Shown piece after piece: positions 46,190 through 57,066 of a stretch of DNA of 64,000 bases; the stretch's first letter is position 1; each line of letters begins with the position of its first letter. The DNA is from Cordia subcordata (taxonomy: Eukaryota; Streptophyta; Magnoliopsida; Boraginales; Cordiaceae). The translations under genes were made by a program, and so were the position numbers. The stretch lies in assembly GCA_028554755.1 (NCBI GenBank), contig JAPTOF010000021.1:7231001-7295000 (forward strand). Direction: 5' to 3'. The notes under the pieces were generated by a model. The model was not told the origin of the DNA. It saw only the letters and a program-made list of their open reading frames with translations, and did not search any database.

Positions 46190-47060
46190 TCCATCACCAA
46201 ATGCGTCGCAAAATATTTATGTGTGGCTATTCCATAGCTAATTGGCGACGGAATTGCAACAACAAAAGAAGATAAAAATAAATTTTGTATCTAAATCAGC
46301 ATCAATCCATTAGTTTTTGTTGTATACTTAATTTCAAGTCTTAATCTTGTACAAAATAATAGATTTTCACATTACAATTGCTTGAAATTGCCTTCAAAAG
46401 ATATATTGATTGAATGTATGTAATATTTTATTACTCTTCTAACTACTGCTATAGGAAAAAGGTTTTCTATCCAATCAATGTGTTAATAATATTGGGTTTT
46501 CATATGATGTAATTTTTTTTTACACAACATAAACATCTATATACTTGAAATTAATTTCATTAAAAATATATATAAGATTTATTATGTATTAGCAACTTTA
46601 GTGAATATTTCCGTTGCCAATACGTAGCCAATTGGTGATAGATTAGTGATGGCATCCATTAGATGTCACCATTCTGTAGCCATGCCGTCACCATGAATTG
46701 GCTACAGATGTGAAATTAGCAACAAAATAGTGATTAAATTTAATTCCCTGCACTAGTCGTCACCTTTTTGTCACCACGTCGTCGTCAGTTTGACAACGGA
46801 TTGGCAACGGATATGTGATGGTGACAGATTAGCAATGGTTTTTTCCCCTTTTTGATGACCATGCTTTTTTTGTCACTTTTTCGTCGTCAATTGGCGATGG
46901 AATTCTACCGTCACCACATTTTTGGAGACGGATTGGCTATGGAGCTGGAGATTGATGACAAAACTTTCTCCTTTTTAGTTTATCATTGCTATGGCGTTGT
47001 TATTCCGTTGCCAATTAGCTACGAATTTTTTCCATCGTCATTTTCTCGTTGCCTGCGGTA
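46190..47060. repeat. CACTA subterminal repeats, right
   Basis: Units such as TTGGCGACGGAATTGC (46251), TTGGCAACGGAT, CCGTTGCCAA and TCGTCACC recur to 47055, mirroring the left end in opposite orientation. Apparent ORFs here are repeat-derived. Confidence 0.75.
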
Positions 47061-47086
47061 GTTTTTCTTATAGTCTTATAGTGAAA

Positions 47087-48570
47087 CCAACTTCTTTCCC
47101 TCAGGCAAATAAAGATTCGAATTGGAGAGCAACAATTGTGGATGAGTTTAATTCTCTATTGGAGAACAAGTCTTGTTCCCAAAATAAATATTGGCTTGAG
47201 ATGAGTCTTTAGAGTTAAAAAAAAACCTGATGGCGCACTTTACCGCTACAAAACTCGCCTTGTAGTCAAGGGCTACAATCAACAAGCAGGACATGATTAC
47301 AACTTTACTTTTATACGACTCTCCATCGCCTAATTCACCTAATTCTCACTCTTGCAGTAACATATGGCTGGGAAATACGTCAACTAGATTTGAAGAATCC
47401 CTTCTTGAATGGCGATCTCCAAGAAACAATTTATATGACTCAACCCTAGGGGTTTGTGGATGAGACGTATTCAGTGTGTATGTCGTTTAAAAAAGTCATT
47501 ATATGGCTTAAAATAGTCATCGAGGGCCTAGTTTCATAAGTTCAACAGCTTTCTTGTATCAGGTGGCTTTTTTAACTCCTACCATAATGCATCCTTGTTG
47601 TACAGAAAAGTTGGCACATATATTTTCATACTTTTAATCTATGTTGATGATATAGTTCTTGCAAGAAATAATTCTCAACATATCTCAGAGTTCATTGCCA
47701 GCTTATATAAGCACTTTGCTATGAAAGACCTCGATCCTTTGCACTATTTCTTGGGCATGAAGGTTTGGCGCAGGAAGGATGAAATTTTCTTATCATAAAA
47801 CAAGTATTCGTTGCAACTCCAGCAGCAGCATGATCTCGATGGTGCTAAGCCTATTACCACTCCTATGGCGAGCAAACCATTGATGGTGAATCAAGGTGAA
47901 CTCTTGGATGACCCAACTCCGTTCAGGCAATTAGTGGGATCATTGCAATACCTGTCAACGACTAGACCAGATGTGGCTCATGCTACTAGTAGTGTTTGTC
48001 AATACCTGCGTAGTCCAAGAACAACATACATGGTGGCTGCCAAGCGCATTCTCAGTTACATTAAATAAACATTGGGTTATGGCTTGCTTTTTCAGCCATG
48101 CCACAAGGTTGAGCTACTGGGTTCTAGCGACGCCAATTGGGATGGTTGTGTTGATACTCGAAGGTCTACGACTGGGTACTCAATTTATTTTGGTCATAAT
48201 CTTGTTGCTTAGGGATCAAAGAAACAAAATGTTATCTCTCGTTGAAGTTCAAAAGTAGAGTATAGGGCACTTGCAACTTTGGGTTCAGAGTTGTTATGGT
48301 CTTTGCATATTTTCAAGTTTTTGCAGCTCTCACAACCCAACACTGCAGTCGTTTATTGTGACAACATAAGTACCATGTACATGGCTAAGAATCCTATCGT
48401 TCATATGAGATGGACATCCACTTTGTGCGGGACAAGTAATAGATGGTACTTTCAAGCTGTCATAGGCATTTCCTCCAAGGATTAGCCTGCTAATACTTTT
48501 ACAAAGTCACATAATCGCACCAGGTTTCACGAGCTTCGCAACAAGGCTTACGGCTCCATCAGCTTGGGGG
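47087..48570 (+). pseudogene. copia reverse transcriptase and RNase H, 3' side of the CACTA insertion
   Basis: In several frames: PTSFPQANKDSNWR, YGWEIRQLDLKNPFLNGDLQ, then LYRKVGTYIFILLIYVDDIV (about 47598-47660, catalytic YVDD intact), HYFLGMKVWRR, TTPMASKPLMV, RQLVGSLQYLSTTRPDVAHA, then eroded RNase H (VYCDNIS, MAKNP) and FTKSHNRTRFHELR. Many stops and frameshifts. It ends at a purine run directly before the 3' LTR. Confidence 0.88.
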
Positions 48571-48771
48571 TGCAAAGGTTACTTGAATGTAATCTTACTG
48601 TATCTATTACTTGTAAAATCTTATTTCTTTATTTGAATGCAATCTTATCTATATCTATTAGTTGTAAAATCTTATATCGTTATCTTACTCATTTACTTGA
48701 AAACACATGACTCTTTACTATTATATACAGAATACAATGGAAGATAATTGTTGCTGGTGTGCAAATCCTAT
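48571..48771 (+). repeat. 3' LTR of the Ale-like copia element
   Basis: TGCAAAGGTTACTTG to about GCAAATCCTA. It is longer than the 5' LTR because a unit of about 50-60 bp (TTTGAATGCAATCTTATC..., TTGTAAAATCTTAT) is duplicated in tandem. Confidence 0.78.
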
Positions 48772-49480
48772 ATTTGCTACTGACCCGTGAGGAAGGTGTG
48801 AGATACTAAAAGATGGATAGTGCTTCAGATGCACGATAGAACTCGTTGGTGAAATCTACCATTACTCTCATCCAAATAGTAAAGGAAAAACTTCAAGAGA
48901 AGCGGTGATCTCTTTGACATCTTGGCACTGAAACGTGTGGTAGAACGGGTGCTATGGATTGTCTCTTCTTTGTATAGACAGCCAAGGGATCCACATAGCA
49001 AAGAAGCCGAGGGAAAGTGAATATGTGATTCAGTGATCTCTTCGACAAAAGAAGGAAAGAAAAGAAAAAGAGGAAAAAAACACTCGCTTTGCGGCTCGCT
49101 TTCAGCCTCTTGCGCAAAGCGAGATGTAAAGAATGAGCCAGAATTTGTTTTCTTGCGTGAAATTTGAGTACTTTCGTTTGAATATTTACGCTACCAAATC
49201 AGAATACACATTCATTGTATCTTTTCAAATGTACTTTCCAGAAAAAGAACTTGCTAGAATATAATTCTGCTGTAGTAATAGTAATTAGCATGTGATTTCA
49301 TAAAGCGTCATTTAATCCAAAGACCAAAACGACATATTTCTGGGACTGAGATAGTTGATAGGATATGATTTCGGTTTTAATATAAAAGGGAATATGCATC
49401 ACACAGCACAATTCACTTGACATAATACACATATTACATGCAAAGAAAGTACGTAACAGGCACCACCGAATGACACAAGA
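48772..49480. other. Unannotated spacer
   Basis: No coding similarity, repeat or RNA gene recognised. It is likely to include the downstream flank of the glycine/serine-rich protein gene. Confidence 0.5.
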
Positions 49481-49489
49481 TTATTGATT

Positions 49490-49495
49490 TTTATT
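49490..49495 (-). terminator. Poly(A) signal of the glycine/serine-rich protein gene
   Basis: AATAAA on the minus strand, 43-48 nt after the stop codon. It fits a plant near-upstream polyadenylation element. Confidence 0.6.
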
Positions 49496-49537
49496 CAGGG
49501 ATTACTCCATATTTCATTAATGATTTCAAATGATGAT

Positions 49538-49879
49538 CTATTTACCACCTGATCCCGACCCTTCTCGTGATCCAGCAAATGAACCAGCAGACGAGCCCGC
49601 TTCTGACCCTGCACCTCCAGAACCTGAAGAACTAGAGCTGGAACTAGAACTAGAACTAGAACTGGAGCTGGAGCCCGAACCCGAGCCGGAGCCCGCACCA
49701 GCGCCTGAACCACTGCCTCCCCCTCCTAGGCCGATGCCTACTCCAGCTCCAATACCAATTCCGATACCACCCAAGTTGAGACCCAGGTCCTTTCGTTCTA
49801 TTCGGCTTTCGGACACCACAGCAAGAGTAGAAACAATTAGCAAAGCAAGAAGTAATATTAGAGGCCTCAACCCAGTCAT
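49538..49879 (-). CDS. Small secreted glycine/serine-rich (cell-wall type) protein, 113 residues
   Basis: An intronless ORF that starts with a good signal peptide: a short basic n-region, a leucine-rich core LILLLALLIVSTLAVV and likely cleavage near residues 22-25. The mature part has a GIGIG / GAGVGIG section, GSGSGAGAG repeats, a run of about 16 serines, then GSGG/AGS-rich sequence ending GSGSGGK. This composition is typical of plant glycine-rich proteins sent to the wall or apoplast; the exact role is unknown. A TATA box, a 5' leader of roughly 80-90 nt and a poly(A) signal are in place. The reverse strand also has a Glu/Leu/Pro ORF across the repeats, which is a mirror artefact. It is the only plausible host gene in the window. 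Confidence 0.8.
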   Translation of the reverse strand: MTGLRPLILLLALLIVSTLAVVSESRIERKDLGLNLGGIGIGIGAGVGIGLGGGGSGSGAGAGSGSGSGSSSSSSSSSSSSSSSSGSGGAGSEAGSSAGSFAGSREGSGSGGK

Positions 49880-49994
49880 ACTTGAATAGTTAAATGCGAT
49901 AGCGAGTCAAAAAAGCAAAGAAAACGCGAAACTGTTCTTGGTCTGTGAGTGCTTCACGTTTTGAGATAGCGAGTTTAAACATATATGTACAAGT

Positions 49995-50001
49995 TTTTAT
50001 A
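49995..50001 (-). promoter_or_regulatory. TATA box of the glycine/serine-rich protein gene
   Basis: TATAAAA on the minus strand (context CTATAAAAAC), about 115 nt upstream of the ATG. Transcription would start about 30 nt further on, near 49965. Confidence 0.65.
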
Positions 50002-50002
50002 G

Positions 50003-50900
50003 TTGCGAAGCTCTAAAGTTTGCGGTGCCCTCAATGTGCCCAAATTATGGAAAATAAAATAATCGGGAGCAACTTTTTCTTTAGGTACCATATGATATGG
50101 AAGGAAGTTTGTTTATGATGTCGAGTTAGTGCATCAGAGATCTAGCACAGAGGAAGAAAAAAAAAAAAAAAAACTAGTGCATCATTGTGAAGCATTTAAT
50201 TGGAGTCCACATGCGACGGCAATACCATTATGACAGATCGCCCACCCAACATTCCACTGAGGTAGTGGATCGAGAAGAGCTCGTTCATAGAATGGCATGA
50301 TAGCGTATTTTCAAATCGGAAAAAGATTTGTGGCCAAAAAAGTAGGAATAAAATTATTATTTTTCATGTTTATTGCCTACTTTATATTTAACAAAAAAAT
50401 TTAAAATTTTAAGTTTGAATAGAATTTTTTGTTTCTCCATCATCGTTAAATATATAACCACCACTATGCATATTATACCTTTCAATGAATTGTATAATAT
50501 ATATACACACACATACATACATACATTTCTTGCACACAATTCCTACCTAGCCTTTAGCTTGTGAGGGATTAAACATGGATGGCCTAGCTACATATGTTCC
50601 CCACCTTGTTTCTAAGGCATCCATGACTGTCGAATATACTGGAAATATTTTGATGCTTTAAACGAGAAAAATGCTACTATGTATAGGTTGTTCTTGCACT
50701 AAGGGATATTTTTTCCTTTTTTTCTTTTGCTCGATTAATAAGGATTACTATGTGCTTGGAAAAACTTCTTTTTGACTACACGTCCTTGGCCATAGCTTTG
50801 GCAAGTCCTAGTTTTTTGCCCAGGAGACTGTATCCTTCTAACACGCCTATGCGGTCACTTAGTTCCCTTGGCAACTTAACAATGTACAGTTCTTTTCTTT
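50003..50900. other. Upstream region and AT-rich spacer
   Basis: Holds a poly(A) run at about 50156-50172, a TA/CA/CATA microsatellite at about 50497-50525 and otherwise no recognisable feature. The first few hundred bases are presumably promoter of the minus-strand gene. Confidence 0.4.
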
Positions 50901-50904
50901 CCTG

Positions 50905-52440
50905 AAATTCAGTCCAGGGACTTGTACTGTAATGGGTCACGAACTTTTTAATTGTAATAATCTATCAGTGTGATAATTGCAACATCAACAGGGTTACAAC
51001 AATCAAGAAAGGGCAAAGATCTAATGATCGAATAAACAAGTAATTAGATAATGCACTTGATCACACGTTTTATTACTATAAATGAATGTTTACAAAGAGC
51101 TCAAAATAACAACTCTCTTTAAATAAGAAATTTGTAAGACCATAAAACTAATTATAGTGGTTGGATTTAGATTATAATAACACCATAAAATTAGTTACAG
51201 TGTCTATTTTTGGATCATCTAAGCTATGCTATGTAACGGCTATAAAATGAATTGTACCAATTCTCACTACAATATTTTGACTAAGCGATGACTAAGCTAG
51301 ACTATTTGGACTAAGCTATTACTAAGCTACCTTATTAAGCTATGAAAAGCTAGGTAGAATTGGATAAAGATTTGGTGGTTATGGAACCCCTTGCTTTTGG
51401 GTGTCGATTGGCTTTTGTTCTTGAGGCTGCTAAAATCTTTGAACAAACTGGCTTAGCTGAGAAGCCATCAAGTCCTGGGCTTTTCATTTTGATTCACCAC
51501 TAATTTTCTTTCCAAATCTCATCCAAAAGCTGTTGTTGAGCGTGCGCTTATTTTGACTTGGTCTTTATTCTACACCATGTGCGCCCTTTACTATCTTTGA
51601 TCATTAGGCGCATGTCAGTCCCTTAGTCCTTAGCTTTTCACATTCGGCCTTGCCTTTCCTTTTTCCAGCCGAATATAGGCCACTTTGCCCCCTCAGGCCT
51701 CGTTTTGGACCTTCCTAGCCGTTTCATTCGTCAGGCCGTTAGGTGTAATTTTTGGGCGTAAACAATGCCCCTATAAGTAGTTCAAATGACATCAAGGAGT
51801 TTGGACAACTTATGCACATATCATGTCACGTGCTTTGCAGAATTCCTTAATGCGGTAAACTTTCAGACCTCTTTGAATTCAATAAACTACTATCGTCTTT
51901 GGACATTCCTTGCATTTAATACATGTCGTAGTCTATCACCCACGATCTCTGTACGCATTAACCCAGTGTCTCCATGTGTCCCATGTATCCTATCTCTGCA
52001 TGCAACTTCTACAGCCTTGAGACATGACATCATGGAGTTTGGACTGTTTATGCACATATCATATCACGTGCTTTGCACAATTCCTTAAGGCAGTAAACTT
52101 CTAGGCCTCTTAATATTCTATAAACTACTACCGTCTTTGGACATTCCTTGCATTTAATACATGTTGTAGTCTATTGCCCACGATCTTTGTACACACTAAC
52201 CCGGTGTCTCCATGTGTCCCATGCATCCCATCTCTTCATGTAACTTCTACAACGTTAAGACATCAGACCAAATTAGATGTCTTTATGTCCTTTGAGTTTC
52301 CTCATGATCACCCGACACAATCTCTTAAACATGATGGATGTGGCCTTGATTAATTCATATCAACCGTCATTTTATCCTTTTAAAAGGTTGTGAAAGTTTT
52401 TTTTTTTCTTGTCACTTTATCATTCCTATCACATTGGTCC
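50905..52440 (+). repeat. LTR-like direct repeat, left copy (PMD element)
   Basis: Aligns in the same orientation with 54105-55150. Shared landmarks in order are TTCAGTCCAGGGACT / CTCAGTCCAAGGACT, repeated CATAAAACTAATTATAG phrases, CTAAGCTATGAAAAGCTA, GGTGGTTATGGAACCCC / GGTGGTTCCGGGACCCC, GTAAACAATGCCCCT and the CACGTG(C/T)TT block. Exact termini and primer site were not identified. The copy is longer because of an internal tandem duplication. Confidence 0.6.
51789..52264 (+). repeat. 238-bp tandem duplication inside the left LTR-like repeat
   Basis: Units start ACATCAAGGAGTTTGGAC (51789) and ACATCATGGAGTTTGGAC (52027) and match throughout, including TGCATTTAATACATG and TGTCTCCATGTGTCCCATG. 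The right LTR-like copy has one eroded unit only, so the duplication arose after or in one copy. Confidence 0.8.
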
Positions 52441-52724
52441 CACAGAATCTCTAAAACACAACCAATGCCAAACTCCTTCAAGAACCCCTCTCCATACATT
52501 TAAGATGGATAGGTATTGTTAATTAGGTGGAGACACTCGACAACGCGGATCGAGTACGTGGCGGCGATCTTTTGAAATATTGCGAATGTCATTTGGATTT
52601 CCACGCCCGTTGGTCCTCTCCCTGGTCGGGCTGCCACTCACGCACATCCCTCGATTTACCTCCCGCCTGGTTAAGGGGCCTCTGGCCAGGTAGGAAAGGA
52701 GTTCTCCTTTGGTTAACCCTTTTA

Positions 52725-54000
52725 AAGATGGATAGGTATTTTGATCCTTCTGACGACCTTAGATCCTTCATGGAAGCAAATCCCGCCGAAGTGTCTACCA
52801 GTTCTCAAGTCCTTACTAGGTGTCCTCACCATTACACCCTAGGGCCTTGTTTTACTCATGAGTAACATCTCCTTATTCCTAGTATTTACAAATGGCAGCA
52901 GGTGACCATTTCTTCCTTAATCACTATACCCCAGTTCTGACCTCACTAAAGCGGTAACCATCTAGAGCTTGGCTATCTACAGAGCAACGAGACCTCCATT
53001 CTTAATACCTGGACTTGCTCAACCGCATGTAGGTAGCCAACAAGAATGATTGGAATGCCATGGGTATCTATGAAGCCATTTAACTTTCTCGTGAACCTCT
53101 TGTTCATAACTCTTCACTTCTTGCTTCAAGTCTGTTTCTATGGTCCACGACTAAGCCACCATAACTTTACTTGACCTTATAACTCTCTTCGGACTCTGGC
53201 CTTATGGCCCAGTTCTTTCTGCTAGTGAATATGTCAAAGATGACAGCCACGGTCTCACCTTGGACGAAAATATTCTCTCTCCTATTAGGCTTTCATCAGA
53301 CGCCACCCCTGGATGGATGATGATGCCATCTCTGACTCAAAGCACCTGGCTTTCATTCTTCTTTGGCTCTACAAGTATATCCTTTTCTCCTTTTTTGTGA
53401 CAGTTACTTAGAACTTGCTCCCCCTGACACAAGTTCTTATTCAAAAGAAACACGTGGCCCTAGGGCCATTTGTTTATCCTTCTTGTATAGATCCTTGGAA
53501 TGCTCCATGCACAAGTTGGAGAAGAGAGGATCTCTGGAGAATTTTGAAGAGCCCCTATGGATCCTGCAACTCAAGCTTTATGCTTACATGCCAACCCTCT
53601 CCAGAGATCTTTATAAGACTCCAGTTCTCGCATATCTCAACTATATTTATGGCGTGCTTCTGAGTCGCTATTGTTACCCCAGCGGGGAGCGGTTGCTAAC
53701 TTGCTTGAATGTCTCCTCTCCATGACCTGTGAGGACTTTGACTTGGGCTACTTCAGAGAACGCCTTTATGGCCCTTCCTAGTTCAAGCTAGGCACGCCTG
53801 TTGAGACTTCTTCGAAACTTGATGGCCTTATTAGAGAAAGATTTGAGATCTTCTTTTGTTGTATTTGATGGGATGAGTATGCCCTAAGACTACTTATATG
53901 TGACATTTTGAATGTTGAACAATGCATACTTGTTTTATCAATGTGTTGGATTTGAAAAACTCTCACTAGGCCATATGCCCTTAACCAAAGCCTCGGTCAA
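52725..54000 (+). pseudogene. Plant mobile domain (PMD / aminotransferase-like) gene remnant
   Basis: In broken frames: HYTPVLTSLK, NDWNAMGIYEAI, SREPLVHNSSLLA, then HLAFILLWLYKYILF, LGPFV, FLYRSLECSMHKLE and SLENFEEPLWILQLKLYAYM (53550-53590). The order W--AGI-EAI, AF-LLWL-K, ALGP-VLASLYR-L and PLWILQLWLYAYF is that of PMD proteins, a family shared by plant transposons and the domesticated MAIL1/MAIN genes. There are frequent stops and frameshifts. It lies between direct LTR-like repeats in the same orientation, so it was probably the ORF of a non-autonomous LTR element. A MULE origin is possible but no long inverted repeats are seen. Confidence 0.7.
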
Positions 54001-54094
54001 GTGCTTTTCGTGTGCGAAGGCCAAACCTTCTCGTATCACCTGTGCCGTCTCGTAGCTTCCTTACATAATTTTACAAAAGTGGATTCTTTATCCC

Positions 54095-55250
54095 TATCCT
54101 GAACTCAGTCCAAGGACTTTTTATAGTGTGTGATATGGACTCCTTAATCATAATAAATCAAACCAATTTTTATAGTGTGTGATATGGACTCCTTAATCAT
54201 AATAAATCGAACCAAGAAATAACACATTTGCAACAAAACCAAGCTAATAGAATTTTATTACAAATAATCTTAAGAGAAAGAAATAGACCCACAAACTTAA
54301 ATAGGGAATTGAAATAACAAAAGACCATTGCTTTTGCCAATTGCACCATAAACATAATTATAGCGCAGTTGATCCTACCATAAAACTAATTATAGCAAAG
54401 AGATTGAAAATATCCAAAGCCACAAAACTAATTGCAGCTAAATGGAGAAGGTCGTAAACCTCATTATAGTAAAGCCATAAACTTAATTAGAGCAGAAAAA
54501 GGAAAAATCTAGGTTGTAAGTTAATTATATCGATTGGATTTTTTGATGTTTAAGTTAATTACCACTAAGCTATGACATGATTAAACTAAGACTAAGCTAT
54601 GAAAAGCTAAATATAGAAGATAAAGATTGGTGGTTCCGGGACCCCTTCCTTCTGGTTATCATCCAATTTCTATACTTGATTAGCCTCAAAATCTCTCAAT
54701 AGCTTTTGACTTTAGAGCTTTCTCATAACATTGGGGTTATGAATAAGTCTTTTCCTTAGCCTTCATTCAACACTTGGCGCCACACGTGTTTTATTTTGAC
54801 TTGGTCTCTTTTATTTGAATATAGTCACACGCTCAGCACATGTTTATTTGTTTCTTCAAGTCGTAAGTCAGCCACAATACTTCAATAAGCCGCGAGTTCG
54901 GCCTTCAATTCTCTAACCTCCTTTGGTCGAAAAACTTGCCTTCTCAACCATAAGGTCAATATAATGTGAATTTTGGAAGTAAACAATGCCCCTTATAAGC
55001 TATTCAAACGATGTCAAGTTTTGACTACTTATGTTTATGGTCACGTGTTTCACATGCTTCCTTAACATGGTAAAACTTTTGGCCACTTCAAATTTTGTGG
55101 GATGCACTTGCCATCCAATTTTACCCTCATTAAATGTCCGTCGCAGCCTGTTACCCACGGACTCTTATACTTTCTTGATAATGGAAGAAAATCAAAGCCT
55201 TGTTGACATAAGCCTACCTCTTTTTATTGCTTGGTGGAACTCAGAATGAC
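54095..55250 (+). repeat. LTR-like direct repeat, right copy (PMD element)
   Basis: Homologous to 50905-52440. It has its own 49-bp tandem duplication of TTTTTATAGTGTGTGATATG... near 54119-54215. The end is eroded and not placed precisely. Confidence 0.55.
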
Positions 55251-55732
55251 TACCTGCCTTCTTAGAGTTGGCACATCTCATTGCTACTCCTCTGGTCTTA
55301 GATTCCTATTTTAATATTACGCATTCATCCATTTCTCTTCTCTTACATTTGATGATAAAGCAGTAAGGCCTTCTTCAGGTTTGCCAACTACGATTTCCAT
55401 GTTGCTCTCTAGCTTTTCCATGATTGTTTCTTAACTATTCACCCCACAAGTGCACTTGGAAAGACTTACAATGCTTCCTGTTCAAGGAGAAGTTTTACTA
55501 ATTTCAGTAAGCCCTCTGGCTGCTCACTGAACAGTGATGCCTTTCCCAAGCTTATGAGCACTCGTCTTTTAGCACAGGCTTCTCAATAGGTACTCACTAT
55601 TGTCTATTCAAAATTTGGGGACTTGAATTCTAATTCTAATTCATGTGCTTTTTGTCCAAATAACTACCTCTTTACCAACTCTTAAACTTTAATAACATGG
55701 TTATTAGCTCCCACAACCAATGATAATTTAAT
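55251..55732. other. Unannotated spacer
   Basis: No gene or repeat recognised between the PMD element and the terminal-inverted-repeat element. Confidence 0.4.
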
Positions 55733-55735
55733 TAA

Positions 55736-57063
55736 GGGTGTTCACTCATTGGAGATCCCCAATATTTTCTCTGAACTTTTGGAGTTTGGAAAAATTGGAT
55801 ATGGAGAATGGTTAATTGAAGAAAAAAGATTGAATATGTGGAATTTTTTAAGGAAAAAAGTTGGAGATTGGATGAAATTCTAAATTTTGGAGATTACCCA
55901 GTTTATTCAAAATTAAGTAGACTAACTTTTTAAAAGGCCAAATATACACACTGCAGACACTTTACACATTACAAACACTACACATATTTCACACACTACA
56001 CATTACACTACACGCAACACACACTATGCTCTGGCACCCCGGCCCCTGGCATGCCGATGTCGGGGCCCGAGGGCAGGGGCTGGTCTCGAGCGGCAGGGTT
56101 TGGGGGTTGGGTGCCCGTTGTGAGGGCCTGGGACGCTGAGGGCTAGATCACGAATGCCAGGAAGCCTCCACGGTCGTGCGCGTCGGGGCTGGGATGGGGG
56201 ACATCACAGTCACTGGGCATTGTGATAGCGGGGTCCCGGGCTACTGTGGACACAGGCGGTGGGGTCAGGACCCTGGAGCCCAGGCCGCGTCCCTTGTATC
56301 GGGATGGGTTTCAAGGCGCTGGGGTCCAGTGCTGGGGTCGGGACCAAAGAGCCAGGCTATGTCCCCGGTACTGGGTTGAGTTTTGGGGCGCCGGGGGTCG
56401 GGGCCAAGAGCATGGTCTCAGGGTGCCAGCTGCCGGGGGCCTCGGCCGTGTCCTTAGTCCTGAGGGCCCATGCAAGGCCCCTGGGGTCGTATCTTGAGGT
56501 CGAAGGCTGGGGGCCAAGGCTGGGGCCGAGTCTTGTGGTCGGGGCTGAGTCCCATGGTCGAGGGCTGGGGGCCTGGGCTGGTGCCGTCCTTGGTCCTGGG
56601 GGCTTGTGTATCATCCCAAGTATCCGGAGTTACTGGACGTCAGTTCACGGGATGGGGAACCAGTGGTTCGGGTTGGGTCTTGAGGCGCCAGGGGCTAGAA
56701 GCAGGGTCTCGAGGCACCGAGTCCGGGACCTAGCGCCCCTAGTTGATTACCGAGGCCTAGGGACTGGGGCGCCAGAGCTCAGATTTTAGGCGTAACAATT
56801 GAACCATGAAAATTTTTTTCCAAAAAAAAATAAAAACAATTTATTTTTGGCGAGTTTGTATTTTGTGTGTGTTTACCTTTAAAGTATTTTCTTAAATTGG
56901 AGATCTCCATTCCTCAAGGAGTTTTGTCCAATTTCCCTATTATCCAAATTGTATTCCCCATTAGGGAATTGTGCAAAAATTGGTGAAAAATTTCTTCTCC
57001 AAAATTATTTTAGGGAAACGATAACACTCTCTTTTGGACTGCATAATCTCCAATGAGTACCCC
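55736..57063. mobile_element. Terminal-inverted-repeat element with TAA duplication (PIF/Harbinger-like), carrying a GC-rich insert
   Basis: Left end GGGTGTTCACTCATTGGAGAT and, on the other strand, right end GGGGTACTCATTGGAGAT. TAA flanks both sides (55733-55735, 57064-57066), the 3-bp duplication of the Harbinger/Tourist group. The outer 250-300 bp at each end are AT-rich and partly complementary. The middle (56030-56790) is a GC-rich island unlike the rest. No transposase is encoded. Confidence 0.7.
56030..56790. repeat. GC-rich degenerate repeat island
   Basis: About 760 bp of G-rich sequence (plus strand) built of loosely repeated pieces such as GGTCGGGGC, GGGCTGGGGGCC, GGTCGAGGGCTGGGGGCC and GAGTC(C/T)(C/T)(A/G)TGGTC. 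It is preceded by a CA-rich run (ACACTACACATT type) at about 55945-56030. Several overlapping ORFs on both strands are composition artefacts. Runs of three to five Gs could form G-quadruplexes. Confidence 0.7.
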
Positions 57064-57066
57064 TAA

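Larger units (their letters stand above)
37838..47083. mobile_element. CACTA (En/Spm) transposon, 9.2 kb
   Basis: The left end is CACTACAAGAAAACTACCGC. The right end on the other strand is CACTATAAG, a short duplication, then AAGAAAAACTACCGCAGG. A 3-bp duplication AAA flanks it (37835-37837 and 47084-47086), as expected for CACTA elements. Subterminal regions (37880-38260 and 46190-47060) are packed with CCGTCGCCA / TGGCGACGG units. The only transposase similarity is a fragment at 38580-39210; the rest is AT-rich and non-coding, with a nested LTR element at 40461-42809. It is probably non-autonomous. Confidence 0.9.
36338..48771 (+). mobile_element. Decayed Ale/Retrofit-like Ty1/copia element, split by a CACTA transposon
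   Basis: Short LTRs at 36338-36493 and 48571-48771 bound it. An initiator-tRNA-Met-type primer site follows the first LTR and a purine run CTTGGGGG precedes the second. Gag and protease are deleted: coding similarity starts in the integrase. The reverse transcriptase is interrupted at 37837 by the CACTA element and resumes at 47084. No clear target duplication was found at the outer ends. Lineage is inferred from the small LTRs and RT motif style. Confidence 0.82.

Noticed and set aside
49530..49889. 119-residue plus-strand ORF rich in Glu/Leu then Glu/Pro, opposite the glycine/serine-rich gene
   Set aside because: It is the complement of Gly/Ser codon repeats. It has no signal, domain, TATA box or poly(A) signal in its own orientation, whereas the minus strand has all of them.
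52725..54000. Calling the PMD region a live host MAIL-type gene
   Set aside because: It has many stops and frameshifts and lies between direct LTR-like repeats.
56176..56789. Several overlapping ORFs of 67-176 residues on both strands in the GC-rich island
   Set aside because: They arise from scarcity of stop codons in GC-rich DNA. The frames are low complexity, mutually overlapping and lack family motifs.
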